This document shows, piece after piece, positions 9,749 through 20,816 of a stretch of 64,000 nucleotides of DNA. Each line of letters begins with the position of its first letter. Within the stretch, counting starts at the first letter, position 1. Below the pieces are notes generated by a model. The model ran no database searches. It was not told where the DNA came from and was given only the letters and a program-made list of their open reading frames with translations. The position numbers and the translations under genes were made by a program. Origin of the DNA: Chlamydomonas reinhardtii (lineage: Eukaryota > Chlorophyta > Chlorophyceae > Chlamydomonadales > Chlamydomonadaceae); the NCBI RefSeq assembly GCF_000002595.2, contig NC_057005.1:1207174-1271173 (forward strand), read 5' to 3'.

Positions 9749-10543
9749 TCAGGGTGCAGGACAAGACCAGCGGCCCAGCACGGACGACAGCGGGATTCCT
9801 CGAGCAATCCTTGGCACGCCAGCAGATAGACGTGGAGCTCGCTGCTGTGGTCTCTCAGCGACACTACCTACGATGCGATTTTTCACAATACAGCTCAGCC
9901 ATACACACCTCACTACACGTGTCAGTGTGACGAGTGCTGCACGAGCCGCGAGTAGCGCCACGCACGGGTAGAAGGCCGCGTGCGCCACGGCCTGGGAGAC
10001 GAAGCCCGCGGATGCCACGACCATGGAAACGCAGCAGGCCGCGCACGCCACAGTCACGGCTGCGGCCATCACGCCGCGCCACTGCCGCTGCGGCCGTGGA
10101 AGCAGGTCGCGGCAGCGCCAGCTCACGAACACGATGTACAGGGGCGCGAGGGCGCCAAAGCCACCGACAAACACCACGAGTGTGACCACCGCGGCCGTGA
10201 CCAGCATGTCCAGCAAGGCGGCCACCACGTCAAGAAGCCTCTCCGCAGCCAATGCCCGCCTCTCCGCATCCAACCTAAGCCTCTGCTCATCCTCCGCACG
10301 CCCCTCCGCAACTGCGAGCCTACTTAACTCTTCTGCAAGCGCCTTGCGAAGTTCCGACCTGCCACATCCAGACGACATTCTTCTCTTGAGTTTCCTCCTT
10401 CTCTTATCCTGGTCAATCAAAAAGCTCTCTCTGGCACCAGATGTGTCATAGTAGTTGCAGAAGTCCAGGACAGGCGAGTCCTCCGGCAGCCTTTCGAGGA
10501 CGTAAGCGCCCGCGTAGGAACGGTTGCTCAATCGTTGCTGCAT
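9749..10543 (-). CDS. Unknown coiled-coil membrane protein, tandem copy 3
   Basis: Product of 264 residues from ATG 10541-10543. N-terminus MQQRLSNRSYAGAYVLERLP, then SPVLDFCNYYDTSGARESFL, a basic KRRRKLKRRM patch, and a coil that combines the copy-2 type RKALAEEL segment with the copy-1 type AEDEQRLRLDAERRALAAER segment. Hydrophobic spans follow (LVTAAVVTLVVFVGGFGALA, LYIVFVSW and an Ala/Val-rich tail). It is thus a mosaic of copies 1 and 2, suggesting recombination or gene conversion within the array. It lies immediately downstream of the only complete HSK gene, on the same strand. No family recognised; the C-terminus depends on whether the GTGTGT donor near 9907 is used. Confidence 0.6.
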   Translation of the reverse strand: MQQRLSNRSYAGAYVLERLPEDSPVLDFCNYYDTSGARESFLIDQDKRRRKLKRRMSSGCGRSELRKALAEELSRLAVAEGRAEDEQRLRLDAERRALAAERLLDVVAALLDMLVTAAVVTLVVFVGGFGALAPLYIVFVSWRCRDLLPRPQRQWRGVMAAAVTVACAACCVSMVVASAGFVSQAVAHAAFYPCVALLAARAALVTLTRVVRCVWLSCIVKNRIVGSVAERPQQRAPRLSAGVPRIARGIPLSSVLGRWSCPAP

Positions 10544-10745
10544 GGTACACTTAAAACGCAATACAGCGCGTCCGCCGCCTTAAAAGTGCCAAGAGAATCG
10601 GTGAACCCGCTGCTTCATGACGGACCGCGGCATTGGCCATCTTCGATCGGTTGATTGGTGGGTCGGTGCTGCTAATAACATCTGGTGATCCGTCGGTGCC
10701 GATAGTTATCGTGCAGGGACCGGGGGCATCTGTCAACAGGTGCCC
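10544..10745 (-). promoter_or_regulatory. Conserved upstream block of membrane-protein copy 3
   Basis: Third instance of the block: GACGGACCGCGGCATTGGCC, TCTTCGATCGGTTGATTGG and TCGGTGCTGCTAATAACATC are visible. It differs from copies 1 and 2 by small indels (TCTGGTGATCC, GATAGTTATCG). Confidence 0.35.
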
Positions 10746-11276
10746 GCACACGACGGTGGCACCGACAGGAAGTTGTCAAGCGCGATGGCGTTAAGGCTGA
10801 CGCTGCCAGGCGCTGCCCTGTCTTTGCCTTCGGCCACCCTCCCACAGAACTCCGGCGCACAGCGACCGCACGACAGCCGACCCCCATGTGTCAGTCTTTC
10901 GTGCAAAATGAAGAGTACCACGTCACCGCGTTGCGTGCGTGGCATCGTAAGTGACCGCGTCCGGTCGTGGTCGCCCTGGCCCTGTGTCTGCGCCAGGGGT
11001 GCCCCTGGTTTGCGCATTAACAAGCATGTCTTTCAGCTGCCACCGTGTCAAACCCCCAGTGTCATGGCCATGCGGCCACCCCACCCCCCGCCCATTTGGA
11101 AACCCAAATACCGTGAACCCCCTCCCCCGTCAAGCCGCCGTGGCGATCCACCTGGCTTGTGTCGCTTGACGGCCTGCCTGCCTCTGCCTGCCTGCCACAC
11201 TGCCACAAGCCCCCCATATCACCCAGCACACAAGTAATGCCGCACACAAAACACAATTCTACACGCCCTGCGCTCT

Positions 11277-12640
11277 TTACACAAACTTGGCGCCCTCCGG
11301 ATCCAGCTTCACGACCTGCAAGCACCAAAATCACCGGGAGGGGGGCGCGTAAGCGGTCAACACGGCGGACATTGCGCAAGCGCTGCACTGGGGGCGGCAG
11401 TTGCCGCGAGCGCACCCTGCAGCCCCACGCAACACCTCGCAACACCTGCCACAAACCCGCCCGCACCTGCGCCGTGTTCACGTCCAGCTTGCCCGCGTTG
11501 CGGAAGGCGGCGGACATCGCCTCAGCCACCCGAGCACCCACAGCCGGGTCGTCCACGATGGCCACAGCCGTGGGGCCGGCGCCGCTGATGGTGCAGCCGT
11601 ACGCGCCTTGGAAAGGAGAGGGAGGAGAGGGAGGAGAGGGAGGGCGTTCAGAGCGCTGTTGCGGGCGGTGGAGGTTGCCAGCAGGCGTGCGAGTATGCCT
11701 CTGCCCTTCCCGCGCGCGGGATCGTCAAGATTGCCCAGCAGCACCGCTCCTGCCTTTTGCCCAGACCGTCTGCACCGCCTCTTTCACTCGCCCCTGCGGG
11801 CCTCCCGCCTCCCGCCTCCACGCGACCTCGGCGCCCCCCATCTCCTGCCCCTAGCCCCCGCCCCTCCCCTGCCTCTGGCTCTCACCCGCCGCCTTGGCCG
11901 CCTCCTTGACCGCCATCATGCCGGGGATGAGCGGCGCGCGCACCGGCTCGATGATCACATCGCGGTCCAGACTCTCACCCACCAGCTTCACGTCGCCCGT
12001 CAGGATGCCCGCAACCTGAAGGGACAGAGGCGTGGGATAAAGGACAGAGCAAGGAGGGATGAGGGAGAGGAGGTGAGGGGCGGGAGGGCGGGGGAGGGGC
12101 GGGAGGGTGGTGAGCCGGGGGGGGTGCAAGGGTTGAGTCAGAGAGCCGCCAAATGGCACGCAGTGTGTGTGGCCCATGAGTACAATCTGGCGACTGCGTG
12201 AGATCAGAGAAGTACAAGCAGGAGTGCGCGTGCGTGCGGAAGACACCGGCGACTAGTCTGCCCCGCAACCACGGTGTCCCACAGCCACCGCCTTCCCGCG
12301 CGCCCCCTCTGGCCCCCGGCCCTCCGACGCCGCGGACCGCCCCGCCCCTGACGCCCCGTCCCTACACACCCAGCCCCTCCGCCCCAGCCATCCCACGCAC
12401 CAGCGCCCCTCCCTGGCAGCAGTTGTTGATCATGGACTTCATGGGCGTCTCCTTGGGCAGAACCGCGCGCATCTGGGCGGTGGGCGCCTCAAACCTTTGG
12501 GAGGGGGGCGGGTGGGAATGAGAGCGAGATGAGTGTGCGCGTTTAAGAAGGAACGTTTATGTCGGGAGGGAGCGGCGTGTAGGTGTGTGTGTTAATGAGC
12601 ACAAGGAAAACATTGTGCAAAGACAGTCAGCGGCGTGCAG

Positions 12641-12696
<56 letters not shown>

Positions 12697-15643
12697 AAAA
12701 ACGAAACGAAAGCCCGCCCAATGACGCGACGAAGTTACTTACCGATACCCACCATTTTACCGAGCGTCGCGTGACTGTCGTGACCCAGGTACCCGCGATA
12801 AGCCTGGAACCCCACGGGCGACCATTCGGCCTGACCCCGCGATGCACCTGTATGCGTCCATGCTCCGCACCCTGGGCGCGCTAAACAACGTTTACCCAGC
12901 ACGCCTAATTCCCAGATTCCCGCCCCCTGGTCGTAGTCGAGCTCACCTATAGGCAAAAGTGGAAGCATGGGCATAGGGCGGCAGCGAGGAAGTGTCACGG
13001 GCAGGTGAATGGCAAAGGCGACAAGAGAGGCGGCGTGCAGCAGACAAGCTAGGTATCACACGTCCCAAATCCCGCCCACTAAGTGTGTGTGTCTGTGTGT
13101 GTGTGTTAAAGAGCACAAGGAAAACGTTGCGCAAAGACAGTGTATGCGATGCAGCAAAACGATGTTTTACGTGTGTGTGTGCAGGTGCTCAAGGGCGAGA
13201 GAGTCCATGCATGTGCCGTTGTAGTTGTGCACAAGACAGTGCGGTGTCTATGTTTGGGCGGCGTGCAGAGGCAGAGCGAGCGGAGCAGCGGCGTACGGTG
13301 CTGACAGAAAATAATCAAGCTTTACTTCCCCTCGCCCTTGTGCTCTCCACCCCGCATTGTGCCCTCCACCACGGATTGTGCGATCCACCCCGCACTGTGC
13401 TTTCTAGTACTCCTTGCATGCGCCCGGGCAGTCAGCACTGCTCGCACTCACTTGGGGTTGACGAGCACAAAGTGCAGGCGCTCGGGGTTGGGGAAGGGCA
13501 GCTGTAGCAGCTCCACCGGCTCCCCAGGCCTGAGGCAGCAGCGGCAGTAGCAGCAGCAGTAACAGCAGAAGCAGCAACATCAACTTGTAACAGGCGGGCA
13601 CCAACGAGTCAGTTGGGCCAACCGCCCACTACCCCAGCACCGCCACTCAACGCTCATCACACATGCAAGACATGCCGCACACGAACATGCCCCGCACACG
13701 CATACGCGCATGACGCGCCTGACAACGTTGCCGCGCACACACCTGCCGCGAACACACAGACACGCACATACGTTCCTCTAAACACACAGCCAAACCATAC
13801 ACACAAACACTCACTTGCAGGAGCGGATGAGCACGAAGCCGCCCAGAAGCGAGGGGCCAACGTTGTCGGCGTGGTAGCCGCTCACGGCCGCCTCGCTGGC
13901 CAGGCCAGCCAGGATCAGCTTGTCCTGTTGGGCCGGGTCGGGTGGGGCCAAGTCGGGCCCGGTTGGGTTGGGTTGAATTGTTTTAGTAATGTTTTAGGGA
14001 GGTTCATTGACAAAACAAGTTGAATGGAGGCGCGGCAGACACGTGCAAACTGCTGGAATGGCTTCAGTGCCACACCTTGGGCACGGGCGCGCCAAACAGG
14101 CCGTTCACGGCCCAGGCGGCGGCGGCGGCGGACGCGGCGGAGGAGCCCATGCCGCTACCCAGGGGCAGGCCCTGTGGCGGCGGGCGGGCAAGACACAGGG
14201 ATCTCCGTGTGAGTATGTCTGATTATGGCCTACTAAAGCTACAAACCATGGCGCAGGGCCCGCTTCAGTGATACCGCTGCCACATACCCTACATGTATGA
14301 CCCTCCCTGGCTTCTCACGCTTCTTGCACGCCTGCACACCGCGGCCCATCGCTGTTCACCTTCGCCATCCCTTACCAGCGCTGTTCTGTATTTCTCGAAC
14401 CCGCCCCCAACGCGTCACCGCCACCGCACCTTGTTGAGTGTGAGGCTGACGCCGCACGACACCGCGCCCACCAGCTTCAGCGTCTCCGTGGCCGCCACGC
14501 CGATGCAGTTCTTGGCGGGGTCCAGAGACAGCCGGCCGCCGTCACCCTGGGGCCGAGGCGGTTTGTGTGGTGCTGTGTGCTCGCTAGGGACTCTGTCTCA
14601 GCTGCAATATCTCAGGCACTGGTCGCCCAGTCAGTCTACCAAATCGCTGGCACTGCCGTGCCGAAGCAGCGCTCAGGCAAGTCGCCCAGTCCGGCGTGCA
14701 GACTGTGCCCTTCACAGTACAACCCAGCCAGCTCGCCTGCCTGTCAGCCATAGCCCCCGTTTGCCTCCTCCCTGCATCCCTGTGTTCCTGTCGCCGTGCC
14801 TCGGCTGAGATCTCCGGGTTTCCCCCCACACACATCAGCATATATAAGTGTTACCCCTGAGCACTTATCACACACCTCAATGGCTGCGATCTCCACCACC
14901 CCAGGCTTGCCGGGGATGACCTTGGCAACCACGGTGTCACCGCCGCCCTGTGGCGCACGGCAGTACGATGTGAGCAGCAGCACGACAGCGCAGCCAACAG
15001 GCAGGCAGGCAGCAGCAGTGCGCCGCATGGAGGTTGCGTTGGTGCCGCAGCACATTGACCCAGCGGCCAGGTCAGCAACTGCGGTGCTTCCTGCTGTGCG
15101 TGCATTGCCACACGCACATGCCGCGATGGTTGCAGCTGCACACTTCCCGGCGCCGAAGCTGCGGCCGCATGAGGCACTGCACACCATTAACACCCTAGCC
15201 CGCTGCACCGGGGCAATCAGGGGGCGTGCAACCTGCTCCTGTGGCGGCCTGCGGCCGGCGCGCTGCACGCAACCGTCAGCCCGCCCCCACACGCGCTGTC
15301 GCCCACCATCCGCCCGTGTGCCCCGAGCCTTCGGCAGGTTGCCCCCAGCAGGCCTGCGGCAGTCATCTCCCATCTTTGGAACCCTAGGCCTCAGGCATCA
15401 CCCGCCGTGCCGCTGCTAGCTGGCGCCGAGCATCTGGCGCACCTGCACGGCGCACCCCATCCAGTCGAAGCCAGGGCCCAGGTTGGCGACGGTCGCGGGC
15501 GCGAAGGCCGCGCACTCGTTCTTCACTGGGTCGATGTAGACCTTGCCACCGGCCGACACATTCAGACGCACGCAGCGCACAGGCCGGCGCGCCTGCACGC
15601 GGCCGCTGGTGCCCGGCTGGGCGAGTCGCTGGCGGATGGCCAT
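11277..15643 (-). CDS. HSK1: Homoserine kinase, complete gene
   Basis: ATP-dependent phosphorylation of L-homoserine for threonine synthesis, expected in the plastid. Exons (minus, 5'-3'): 15643-15443, 14947-14876, 14546-14430, 14171-14076, 13924-13815, 13529-13452, 12494-12401, 12015-11886, 11606-11467, 11315-11277; all phases agree, giving 358 residues. Residues 1 to about 40 are Arg/Val/Ala-rich, like a transit peptide. The GHMP-kinase fold follows: ATVANLGPGFDWMGCAV (about 50-66), the ATP loop GLPLGSGMGSSAAS (131-144) and the C-terminal GCTISGAGPTAVA (about 303-315), with EPVRAPLIPGM before it. Length is normal for plant HSK. It lies head-to-head with SURF6 (487 bp apart). Membrane-protein copy 3 starts 733 bp past its stop on the same strand. 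Its 3' two-thirds seeded the tandem array. Confidence 0.97.
12647..12696. repeat. (GT)25 microsatellite in an HSK intron
   Basis: An uninterrupted GT run in the intron between HSK exons 6 and 7. It belongs to an insertion of about 160 bp (about 12555-12710) that unit 2 lacks at the same place. The flank GAGCACAAGGAAAAC...GCAAAGACAG at 12597-12627 recurs at about 13109-13141 beside a second short GT tract, so the intron also holds an internal duplication. Confidence 0.95.
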
Positions 15644-16130
15644 TTCGCTGCGGGAGGAGGGTGCGGCGACGCACAATAGATCAAGGCCTTAATCAAGATG
15701 AATTGATGTACTAGGTCAGTTGCATGTAAATTGGGGCGTGGATTTTGCAGACCAGGGCAAGACAGGTGCGCCCGACACTTGCCGTCTGGCGCCGCTGAAA
15801 TAGTGTTGGTAAATACTGTGTAATGTCGCTTCTAAGCAGCACTGCGTGTACTGGCAATATGGGCCTGGCTCGCGATGGAAGCCCGGATGGCGATGCGCAA
15901 ACTTGTGTGTCGAAATGAGGCCTGGTCTCCGCAAATGGACCTTGTTTAGCTACTTATTGCATAATTGAATTGTCACAGGACCAGCCGCCATACTCGAGCC
16001 GCCGCGACTCCTGAAAATACTGTTTGCACTCAAAGTTCAGAACCACTGTGAAACCGTAAACATGGCTTGCACGCGCTGATTGTACTCTTTGCGGTACATT
16101 ATAAGCAGGCACGAGCGTTCAGGAATAGCA
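15644..16130. promoter_or_regulatory. Divergent HSK1/SURF6 promoter region
   Basis: 487 bp between two start codons on opposite strands. An AT-richer part (about 15940-16060) contrasts with the surrounding GC. GTACATTATAAGC at 16095-16107, about 25-35 bp before the SURF6 ATG, resembles a TATA element but may lie too close to the start codon. No other element is recognised. Confidence 0.4.
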
Positions 16131-17113
16131 ATGGCCGTCGACGTCGCCGAACAAGCGAAGTTTTTCGACCACCTGGTCGAGTTGGTGCCAGCGAAGTACT
16201 ATTACGATGACGAGTTTGCAAAGGTGAACCCACGCTTCCTGGCGAAGGCGGCCCGCGACGCGTTCAAGGCGGAGGCGAAGACAAAGGCGAAGGAGGCCAA
16301 GCGCGAGCGGCTAGACCCAGACAAGGCCGCCACGACGCTGGAGCTGCAGCGGCGTAAGAGCCAGGGCTCAAACCAGAAGCCGGCGGCAGAGGGCGGGGCT
16401 GCGGCTGACGACGCCGCGCCGTCCACGTCGGGACGCAAGGCGGGGGGTGCGGCTGCGGCGGCGTCCGGCGCGGCCGCCGGCGCGCAGGCGGCCTCTGGGC
16501 TGCAGCTGCAACTGTCGGGCGGGTCGATGAGCCGGCAAGAGCTGCTTGAAAGGCTGCACAAGAAAGTGGAGGTGCGCTCGGGGGCGTGGAGTCATGCGGG
16601 CGGGGCCAAGCCGGGGTGTTGCGCTGCCAGTGGCGCTGGTGGCGCTGGCGGCCGGTGGTGCCAGGGGCGCCCTGCTGTACTGGGGCGGCGCCACGCGCAT
16701 TGCACGCGTGCAGTTCAGGGCACGCCGGGCTGTAGGGCATGCCCCCAGGCCGTTCCGCAGGTCGCGGAGCTTGTGTGCGGTCCGCATGTCCCTGACGGGC
16801 GCGCCGCAGTGGTATGGCTTCCCATAGCAGCCGCTGTCGCGCCGCGCAGCCTGCGTTCCTAACAAACCCGCTGCCCTGTATTCGCACATCTACAGGAGGC
16901 GAGGCAGAAGCGTAAAGCGTCGGCAGAGGCGGCAACGCAAGCCAAGGAGTGGCGACAGAATGCGCTCAAAACCAACGCTGCTGCCAAGGCGAAGCAGCAG
17001 CAGGGCGGCAAGCGGAAGGCGGGCGAGGAAGACGACGGCGAGCAGGAGCCCAAGCAGCAGCAGCAGCAGCAGCAGAAGCAGAAGCAGCAGAGGCAGCAGC
17101 AGGGCGGCAAGGG

Positions 17114-17155
<42 letters not shown>

Positions 17156-18668
17156 GGCGGCTAAGAAGGCGAAGCGGGAGGAGCGGGCGGAGGCGGACGG
17201 GGCTGGTGCGGAGGACAATGACTTCAAGTTCGCACGCATTGAGCTGCCGGAGGGTGCGTGGACGTGGCGATGGAAGGCGTGTAGGAGCGTGTGGGAGCGT
17301 GCAGTAGATTGGGATTGCTTTCACAATCCCCAACAAGGCACCAGAAACACGAGGAGCGTGTGGTTGCAAGGCCGAAGCCAGTGAGGGCGTGTGCCGAGAG
17401 GGACGCAGGCCAGCTGCGGCCTTGGTGGGCTGCGGTGTGTGTACACCTCGCAGCGGCGTGGGGCAGGAGGCAGGAGGGGGCGGGGGCAGCCATACGGGGC
17501 TGATAGGGCGTGTCGTTGGAGCTACAGGAGGATGGGCGGCGCGAGGGAGTTGTGCGCTGCAAGGGCAAAAGGCGGAGGGCGGCAGCCGCCCATGGTCGTC
17601 CCCCACACATACATAGCCACCGCTTGCCTCGCCATCCCGCCGCTTGTCTACTTCCAGAACCCAAACCCATTCGCCCAATCGCCCACACCACTCGGTCCTA
17701 CCTCGCAGGCGGGCGCAAGGGCCCGGCGGGCGCCAAGCGGCCGCCCAAGGCTGTGCTGTTGAAGAAGGCGGAGCAGCAGCGCGCCGAGCTGGAGGCGCTG
17801 GCGGGCACGGAGGAGGGCAAGGTGGGTGCAGGGCGGATGCGGGGTGTGGGCGCGACGGGATGGGAGCGGCTGAATGGGTGGGAGCGGTTGGATAGGTGGA
17901 TGGTTGGATGGGCGCGGCTGGGCAGGTCAGGGAATGGCTGAGCTTGATTGTCTTCTGGGAACGTGGAGGTATGGGCGTGAAGTAGCGGGGGGTCCAAGAG
18001 GCGGCCTGCTGGTGACGGAGGTCGCGTCCCAAGGCCCAGACACACACGCCCTACCAATATGTACAGCATACCTGGGGGTCGTCACGTCATCTGACCTGGT
18101 TGCTGTGCCTCTGCGCTTCACTCCCCGCTCGGCCCCGCAGGCTAAGGCGCAGCAGGCTGCGTTCAAGGCCGCACTGGCGCGCGCGGCGGGCGAGAAGGTG
18201 CGTGCAAGGGGCCCATGGGGGCTGCTGGCTGCGAGAAGCGGTTGTTTCAGGGCGTGTCTGGTGGGCTTGGCAGCATTCGCGGACGATTGTACCAGTCACG
18301 GTAGCGACAGGATCAAGCGCCATCAGGATTGACGGTTGCTCCTCCCTTGCCGCGCCTCAAACCCGGCCCTTAACCCTCCTCCTCTCATCGCTCCCCTACA
18401 ACCCCGCCAGGTGCTGGACGACCCCAAGCTGCTGCGCCGCACGCTCAAGCGCGAGGCCAAGAAGCGCGAGAAGAGCGGCAAGGCCTGGCAGGAGCGCCGC
18501 GATCAGCAGCAGGAGGCGGTGCAGGCGCGGCAAGCCAAGCGCACCGACAACCTGGCGGCGCGGCGGCAGACCAAGGCGGACAACAAGAAGGCCAAGCGCG
18601 AGAAGAAGCTGCTGCGGCCGGGCTTCGAGGGCCGCAAGGAGGGCTTTGTCAATGCGGCACCCAAGTAG
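16131..18668 (+). CDS. SURF6: SURF6 / Rrp14-like ribosome biogenesis protein
   Basis: Nucleolar factor of the SURF6/Rrp14 family, which acts in rRNA processing and large-subunit assembly. Exons 16131-16571, 16896-17253, 17709-17821, 18141-18197 and 18411-18668; phases agree, 408 residues. The N-terminal part (FFDHLVELVPAKYYYDDE, about 13-30) is the short conserved Rrp14 N-terminal region. A long low-complexity centre follows, with two poly-Gln tracts (about 197-240) and KRKAGEEDDGEQ. The C-terminal SURF6 domain has DFKFARIELPEG (around 255-266), KRPPKAVLLKKAEQQRAELE, a coiled basic stretch and the terminal LRPGFEGRKEGF. Charge and coil content fit RNA/nucleolar binding. The CAG runs are a length-variable element. 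Family assignment comes from the C-terminal pattern and order. Confidence 0.9.
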
Positions 18669-19206
18669 AGCGGCGGCGGGGAACAGGGCGGCGTGTGCAA
18701 GGTGGTCGGGGAGGTTGCTACTGGGTGGTCCGGGAGGCCGCCCGCGTGCGCGGGTAGGTGTGGGCGGGGCTGTGGGCAGCGTTGGGGCGGTGGTGGCGAT
18801 GTGGTGAGACCGTGGTGGGATTGCAGAGTGTATGCATGTCGTGGTGCGGTAGTGGGAAGGGCGCGCTGACAGTGGCAGTGGCGAGGTTCAATGATGAGGA
18901 GAAGAACGATGTAGGCGTTTGATGGCGGTAGGCTACAGGGAGGCGGTGGCGTCTCGGAGGCGCGTTAAACAGTAGTGTTTATGTTGTTTGTCATATGGTT
19001 TTGGCGTTTTGAGGGGCGCTTGTCGTGTCTTTGTTGCTCCATGATGAAGGGGCTCATGTCAAATTTGTTGTGGTGTGCTAGGCCAAGTGCCACACCCAAA
19101 TTATGTCTGCAACCAGCCTGGAGCATAGGATACGTGCGGCGCTGTTTGGTGTGCAGCGCTGCCACGTGCGTTCCATCCGCGAAGCTTGGGGGCCAGGAGC
19201 CTGTAA
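18669..19206 (+). terminator. SURF6 3'UTR with TGTAA signal
   Basis: No further exon after the stop; TGTAA at 19202-19206 marks the likely poly(A) signal. The stretch from there to CUTA1's stop (19939) shows nothing I can name. Confidence 0.6.
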
Positions 19207-19938
19207 CACATTGTTAATTGCAAAGTCGCTCGTCAAGTGCAGCAGCATCTGCAGCTTCGGACAATCGGACACACCCCTGACACACACCTGCCAGCCAGCA
19301 CCCGACCGCCATCCGTTGGGGCATGCAACCTAACTCGCTCGTAACTCAGCCCAACTGCGCCAGTACCTAGTCGGAGGCCAGTGCATAGCAGCGTAACACA
19401 CCAACGCAAGTACCCAGCCAGGATCTGCGGCAACGCGGCAAGTTCAACACGCCATACTCGTGCACGCCAAGTCTGCAGTGACACAGCGCGTGTCATTTCC
19501 CTTGGACACAACAATGGCAGCGCGCGGGCGTTCCGGCGGCCGCTGGCGCCACCACCCAGCCGCACAGACAGGCCATCTCCCGCCCGCGTCTCTCCGCACT
19601 TCCAAGGCCATGGAAACAAAAACAAGGCCGCCAAAACACCAGCGACACCACAGCGGCAACGGCTGGCGTCGTTGCAGCCGTCGCGGCCGCCGCTCACGCC
19701 TTTGCAACGCTTTCTACCCGCAAGGGGCGCCTGTTCTACCTCCTCTCCACCAATCGCGGTTCCAGGTACTTGTCCATCATATCCGTGGGGATTCCAGCAG
19801 CAATCTTTCTCCCCTATGATTATTGTGAATGTCCCGTGCCGGCTCTTCTTCCAAGCCCTGGCGGGCGCTCCAGTCCCCGCCTACTGCGCCCGCAAGCTGC
19901 GCCGCCCTGTTGGCGTTGTTTAGCGCTCCAGCCCCCGC

Positions 19939-20779
19939 CTACTGCGCCTGCTGCGCCTGCTGCGCCTGCTGCGCAGGCGCCCCCTTGTTGGTGCTGTCCA
20001 TCAGCCATTGAAGGTAGGAGGGCGAGCCGCCCAGGATGGGCAGCCCAATCACCTCCGGCTCGTCGTACGGGTGGTTGGCCTTGACAAACGCCGTCAGCTC
20101 CGGCAGCAGGTCCTCGCGGCTCTTGATGATCAGGAGCAGCTCCGCGTCGTTGTTCACCTGCGGCAGCAGGCGCGGCGCCCGCGGGCACAGGGCGAGCAGG
20201 GGCATGCGCCGTGGGCATACGCCGTGTCGCACAATCGAACCCAAGCATGAACACATGTACTCCATGCCTGAATTCGGCTGCGCGACCCCGAACACGTTAT
20301 GCACACCCACCTTGCCGTCCCAGAAGTAGATTGAGGTGACGCCCGGAAGGATGTTGACGCACGCCGCCAGCTTGGCCTCCACCAGCTTGCCCGCCAGCGC
20401 CTCGCCCACCTGCCAACCAGGTTGCGTGCCCAGCAGCCCCACCAGTCAGCACATTACATCACATTACATTACGTTACATGAAGCCCAAAGCACGCTGGTT
20501 GGCTTGCAAGCTAGAGGAGCGGTGGTGCAATGGGGCATGCCACAATTGCTCGCACGCTACAAACGGCACTGCTGCTGCTACTGGGCATTGACAGCTGGCT
20601 TTGCGCTCGTGCATCAGGTGCCACGCGGCCGAGCTTATGGCAAAGACAGTCCCACACGCCCATGCTGTACCAGCCCCAAACACGGCCCTGGGCCGGGCAA
20701 CCCCATCGCCCCAAGGAGTATAGACCCAATCCCTTGAGCCAACGTGCATCCCAACGCCGCCCGCGCCGACCCCACATAG

Positions 20780-20816
<37 letters not shown>

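Larger units (their letters stand above)
2115..15643 (-). repeat. Three-unit tandem segmental duplication (HSK + membrane-protein gene)
   Basis: Three head-to-tail units, all transcribed leftwards: unit 1 about 2115-5235, unit 2 about 5236-9575, unit 3 about 9576-15643. Each holds an HSK segment (high coordinates) followed by the membrane-protein gene. Units 1 and 2 stop, on their HSK side, in the intron just before HSK exon 3: the shared block with GCTTCTTGCACGCCTGC and the pyrimidine tract at about 5106-5190 and 9428-9535 matches 14310-14400 in unit 3. There they join directly to the 3' flank of the next membrane gene (AAAGGTAGGG near 5266; a diverged form near 9603). Unit 1 also lacks HSK exons 6-8. 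Similarity is high in exons, introns and promoters, so the duplication is fairly recent. Confidence 0.9.

Noticed and set aside
14744-15373. 209-codon minus ORF containing HSK exon 2
   Set aside because: Only 14876-14947 is exon, with good splice sites; the rest is intron read-through.
20781-20815. Poly-Gln coding tract (CAG)n on the minus strand
   Set aside because: It lies just inside CUTA1's intron after exon 2; the GTGAGT donor precedes it, so it is not translated.
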